NCBI RefSeq assembly: GCF_046630445.1
Contig: NC_092340.1
Location: forward strand, 34,370,001-34,434,000
Length of the DNA: 64,000 nucleotides
DNA from: Rutidosis leptorrhynchoides
Taxonomy: Eukaryota; Streptophyta; Magnoliopsida; Asterales; Asteraceae
Reading direction: 5' to 3'
Shown here: piece by piece, positions 59,801-64,000 of the stretch
Layout: each line of letters begins with the position of its first letter
Position numbering within the stretch: the stretch's first letter is position 1
Program-made: the position numbers and the translations under genes
Notes under the pieces: model-generated
Seen by the model: only the letters and a program-made list of their open reading frames with translations
Database searches by the model: none
Told to the model about the DNA's origin: nothing

Positions 59801-60112
59801 ATGTCTTTTAGCTGTCAGCAATGGCTTCCCCGTCTTATCAAAAATAGTGCCAATTTTCCTTCTGAATTGAACTATCTTACTTTTGCTTATCAGTTGGCTT
59901 ATGCTGAGTAAATTGTTTTTAAGCCCAACGACATATGCTACATTTGAAAATGTAACATTTCCATTTGTTAAATTACTAAAACCCTTTGTATAACCCAACG
60001 AATTATGTCCATATGAAACAACTGGACCATCCTTTTCTTGATAGTCCATTAGTAGGGACTTACTTCTGGTCATATGTCTCGAACATCCACTATCGAGATA
60101 TCAGATTTGCTT
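56849..60112 (-). pseudogene. C pol: protease, integrase, reverse transcriptase, RNase H
   Basis: Order along the minus strand: protease YLDSGCSRHMTRSKS (60105; the preceding Trp codon is TGA), pre-integrase region LWHKRLSHLNF with CLGCEKGKHHH (about 59610), TAG at 59552-59554, integrase core LLHMDLFGHVN, VDEYSRYTWVFFLK, TAA at 59408-59410, RSDHGTEFRN and [16 protein letters not shown] at 58583-58585 comes before the reverse transcriptase ([37 protein letters not shown]). RNase H follows (DVDFAGCKIDRKSTTG, STAEAEYVSAG, YCDNTSAIA), then a TAA near 56996, TAG at 56940-56942 (STDQ-stop-LADLF), and the natural end FEL at 56849. At least five in-frame stops; the reading phase is otherwise kept over 3.2 kb. 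Confidence 0.88.
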
Positions 60113-62447
60113 GTTTTGAATGCCCTACACAGTAGCTAAGAGATTAGTTCTTTTTGGGAACCCATCCAAGGATGGGTTCTGGAAGGGTCATCTTTGATGA
60201 TCACTTCCTGTCTGCTGGTTTGTTTGAAGAAGCAGCAGCAGATGAGGTTAGGGTTAGAGTACACCGGTTAGCTAAGTAAAACTTGCTGTCACACTTATAG
60301 CATTTTCTCACATTTGGTATGGGTGACTGGTCATATATTGAGTAAATGGGGGCAGTAAGATCAGGTCTGCTTTCAGATATGGCAGCTATGAGCTGGTCAA
60401 GTTTGACAGTCATTATCTCAGTGATAGATGACCCAGCACATGATTCTACAATTTGGTCCACTTTAGCTTTTCCCTTAAGGGCAGCTTTCTTATTAGAACC
60501 AGTACTATAATCATGATATACTGCTTTGCCTTTGTTATTTGACGAGCCAGTGTGGGAAGTTACTGACCCGTCAGCTAATACCGGTCGACTGTATGAATCT
60601 TGATTACTACCTTTGACTTGCCATTATTATGTTTTGCTGGCTTGTCAGCAGCTACTGGTTGACCAGTACAATTTTCATCAGCTGGCTCAGCATTGGTGTA
60701 ATTTGAACACGAAGGGGAATCAATTGATTTCGACTTTCTATGATTGTTTTCACTGATTTCCCTTTTAATGCATCTTTCTTTTGGAGTCATATAGTAAATG
60801 CTTGAGGGATCAGTAGTTTCATGAATTGAAGTACTGGTTTCCTTGGCTTTTACTTCATTCTCCAAAATTTCTTTCATGGACGGTGGTGGGGTCTCTATAG
60901 GTCTGACAAACTTATTTGTTAAGACCTTTTTACCCTTAACAATCTTAGCAAAAGTATTTGGCAAGACAGCTTCAGGATCAGTTTCAAGAATGGGGTCCAT
61001 AAAAGTAACTTCTACAAGAGCAGCAGCGGCGGCATAGTCACCAGCAAAGAAGGCTTCAACTTGGGCAGGCACATCCTCATTTACACATTTAGCTGTGCAT
61101 TGAGCGGATGTACACCATGAAGCAACAACCTTTTTGAGGTCGTTTAGCTGGTTCTTAACATCTACTGCCTCAACGTGAAGAGACTTTAGAGCAAAATTTT
61201 GTTTTTCAAGTTTTGAAATTTCATCCTTCAAGATTTTAATTTCATCAGTTTTGCTTTTAAATTTATCATTTAAAAATTTGTTATCATTTTTCAAAACTTC
61301 TTCACGTTTACTGCCTCTACATAGATCAACTCTTAGGTAGTCAAACATATCAGCTTTTTCATCATCAGTATAAGTTCGAAAATTATCAACCTTATACAGC
61401 ATTTCAGTTTTTCATTGAGGTGAATCCTTTTTCAGGTCAGCTTCCCTCATATCAGACACAAATGTACTACCATTATCATCCTCATCAGACTCCTCAACCT
61501 CCTTGGCCATCAAACACAGCTTTTTACCAGAAGTATAACCAGCATCATCATCATCATCAGTATCACTGTCAGAAGATGAAGAAGAGTTGGTTTCATCCCA
61601 GTCATGATGCTCAGCAACTATAACCTTTTATGGATTCTTTCCCTTCCTATCAGTCTTTGCACTCTCCTTCATATGAGCTTTCATAGCTTTGTACTTGTTC
61701 TTGTACTTATCAGCTTTTAAGAAAGAGTTAGCATGTGAGATTGAAGGTTTCCTGGACATGCATTCAGCAGCAAAATGTCCAACCTTCCCACAATTGTAAC
61801 ACTCAGATTTAGGACCTTTGACTGATTTGCTATTATACCTAGCACTCGGCTTCTTACTCCCTTTGTATGACTTGCTGGTTCTATTATGATTGAACCTTTT
61901 AAACTGCCTAGCCAGCAAAGCCATACCTTCAGCAAACCCTTCCACATCATTTTCATCGTCACTGCTCTCTTCAGACCCAGTACCACTCTCCACATCATCT
62001 TCAGCTGACTCTTCTTCTGCTGTCAACTTTTGAACCAGTAAAGCCTTTTGAGGTTTTTTTTAGCAGCAGTAATAAGAGCAGTATCATCTGTTTTAGAAGA
62101 TTTTGAAGTGGTGGGGGCAGACTTAAAGTTTTCTTTCAAGTTTAGTTCAAGTTTAGCTTCTGCCTTCTCATGGTTCCAAAGTGTACCATAGAGAGAAGAC
62201 ATGTTAAAGTTCTTTAAAGTCTGGGTGGTTCTTAGAGGGTCAGTCACAGGTTTCCATTTAGCAGACAGTGAGTCAATGAATTTGTTTACTTGTTCAAAAT
62301 CAGTATATGTGATTTTCAAAGTAAGCAGGTCAACAACTAAGGAGTTAAACCTAATGAAGGTTTGCTTAAGGGTCTCATTCTTATAGGCAAAGAACATTTC
62401 ATACTCTCTTTTCAAAGCAATAATCTTGTTCTGCCTAACCTCATCCA
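60113..62447 (-). pseudogene. C gag with coiled-coil linker, truncated by D
   Basis: From 62447: DEVRQNKIIALKREYEMFF and NKFIDSLSAKWKPVTD (UBN2-type gag). A one-base shift lies in an A run near 62052, then QKLTAEEESAED, the CCHC knuckle CYNCGKVGHFAAEC (about 61795), and TAA at 61628-61630 (NP-stop-KV). Next is an acidic stretch and TGA near 61408, and a 275-codon frame with a long coiled coil (KSKTDEIKILKDEISKLEKQ) and a linker. Near 60613 another shift leads to SYSRPVLADGSVTS and a second, incomplete Cys/His cluster CYKCDSKFYLANRC (about 60300). The N terminus was displaced by LTR D. Confidence 0.82.
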
Positions 62448-64000
62448 TGTAGTGACCCGAACTTTTCCATGTTTATATATATATTAAATGAAATTGTTAT
62501 TTACATGATTAAGTGTTTCCAACATGTTAAGCAATCAAACTTGTTAAGACTTGATTAATTGAAATAGGTTTCATATAGACAATTGACCACCCAAGTTGAC
62601 CGGTGATTCACGAACGTTAAAACTTGTAAAAACTATACGATGACACATATATGGTTATATATATAGTTAACATGATTTTATTATAGGTATGTATCTCATT
62701 AGGTATTTTAACAATGAGTTATATACATAAAGATGAGACTATTAATTTAAGAAACTCGAAAACGATATATATAACGATTATCATTATAACAACGTCTTAC
62801 TAGGTACATAAGAATCATATTAAGATATTGATACACTTGGTTAATTATGTTAAATGATAAGTAAATATATTATTAAGTGTATTAACAATGAAATACATAT
62901 GTAAAAATAAGACTACTAACTTAATGATTTCGAAACGAGACATATATGTAACGATTATCGTTGTAACGACATTTAACTGTATATATATCATACTAAGATA
63001 TATTATATATCATAATATCATGATAATATAACAATTTAACATCTCAATTGTTATAATAAATAAGGGGTTAACAACATTCAACAAGATCGTTAACCTAAAG
63101 GTTTCAAAACAACATTTACATGTAACGACTAACGATGACTTAACGACTCAGTTAAATTGTATATACATGTAGTGTTTTAATATGTATTCATACACTTTTG
63201 AAAGACTTCAAGACACTTATCAAAATACTTCTACTTAACAAAAATGCTTACAATTACATCCTCGTTCAGTTTCATCAACAATTCTACTCGTATGCACCCG
63301 TATTCGTACTCATACAATACACAGCTTTTAGATGTATGTACTATTGGTATATACACTCCAATGATTAGCTCTTAGCAGCCCATATGAGTCACCTAACACA
63401 TGTGGGAACCATCATTTGGAAACTAGCATGAAATATCTCATAAAATTACAAAAATATGAGTAATCATTCATGACTTATTTATATGAAAACAAAATTACAT
63501 ATCCTTTATATCTAATCCATACACCAACGACCAAAAACACCTACAAACACTTTCATTCTTCAATTTTCTTCATCTAATTGATCTCTCTCAAGTTCTATCT
63601 TCAAGTTCTAAGTGTTCTTCATAAATTCCAAAAGTTCTAGTTTCATAAAATCAAGAATACTTCCAAGATTGCAAGTTTACTTCCAAGTTTTCTAAATCCA
63701 TTCCAAGTAATCATCCAAGATCAAGAAACCTTTGTTACTTACAGTAGGTTATCTTTCTAATACAAGGTAATAATCATATTCAAACTTTAATTCAATTTCT
63801 ATAACTATAACAATCTTATTTCGAGTGGAAATCTTACTTGAAATTGTTTTCGTGTCATGATTCTACTTCAAGAACTTTCAAGCCATCCAAGGATCCTTTG
63901 AAGCTAGATCTATTTTTCTCATTTCCAGTAGGTTTATCCAAGGAACTTGAGGTAGTAATGATGTTCATAACATCATTCGATTCATACATATAAAGCTATC
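62448..64000 (+). mobile_element. D: start of another LTR element, inserted in gag of C
   Basis: TGTAGTGACCCGAACTTTTC at 62448 follows gag codons directly, the usual form of an LTR start. At least 1553 bp continue to the window edge without a primer site, so only part of the LTR is visible. CACGAACGTTAAAACTTG and repeated ATATATAACGATTATC words are characteristic. A pyrimidine-rich patch with CTCTCAAGTTCTATCTTCAAG near 63580-63620 may be transcribed leader. No coding frame seen. Confidence 0.75.

Overview
This is plant nuclear DNA: AT-rich, non-coding in most places, and built almost wholly from retrotransposons inserted into one another. The LTR families, the (TA)n and (ATT)n microsatellites inside LTRs, plant-type initiator-Met primer sites and one RTFL/DEVIL small-peptide gene point to a eudicot. 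The particular Ty3 and Copia families look like those common in Asteraceae; that is recognition from memory, not a search result. The only convincing host gene is the RTFL gene at 40000-40251 (minus).

Layout. 1-19597: an old Tekay-type LTR (L0) is cut three times, by a TGTGACGACCCGG-family LTR ending at 429 (A0), by a complete Ty3/Tekay element of L0's own family (G1, 667-12217, duplication ATAGA) and by a rearranged TGTGACGACCCGG-family element (A1, 13791-18645, duplication TAAAA) that holds a 1.2-kb tandem duplication. Each duplicated unit carries an antisense 57-codon ORF predicted to span membranes twice. 19598-21780: a Helitron-like 3' end and a complete 463-bp TRIM (duplication GATAT). 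21781-28877: solo LTR A2 (GCATG) with solo LTR B (23434-27177) nested in it. 28883-35280: a decayed LINE split by a complete, apparently very recent Copia element (E, 29605-34485) with 382-bp LTRs that match by eye, a CTCCC duplication and an unbroken 1366-aa polyprotein.

35379-44308: a Harbinger-type MITE; a non-LTR reverse transcriptase with a C-terminal restriction-like endonuclease and a (TAA)n tail; the RTFL gene; a second Harbinger-like element; and two LINE 3' fragments. 44309-62447: a large SIRE/Maximus-like Copia element (C, minus strand). Its pol is followed by an extra reading frame of about 6.3 kb (about 2100 codons once the insertion is removed). A 4.4-kb solo LTR (S, 49815-54193, duplication AGTTG) sits inside that frame. 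62448-64000: the start of another LTR (D) inserted in C's gag; it runs out of the window.

Order of events, from nesting: L0 predates G1 and A1; A2 predates B; the LINE predates A2 and E; C predates S and D. C and parts of G1 are dead. Their in-frame stops fall mostly where a glutamine codon is expected, the pattern of C-to-T decay. Element E looks structurally capable of movement. No operons, bacterial genes, CRISPR arrays, rRNA or complete tRNA genes were seen.
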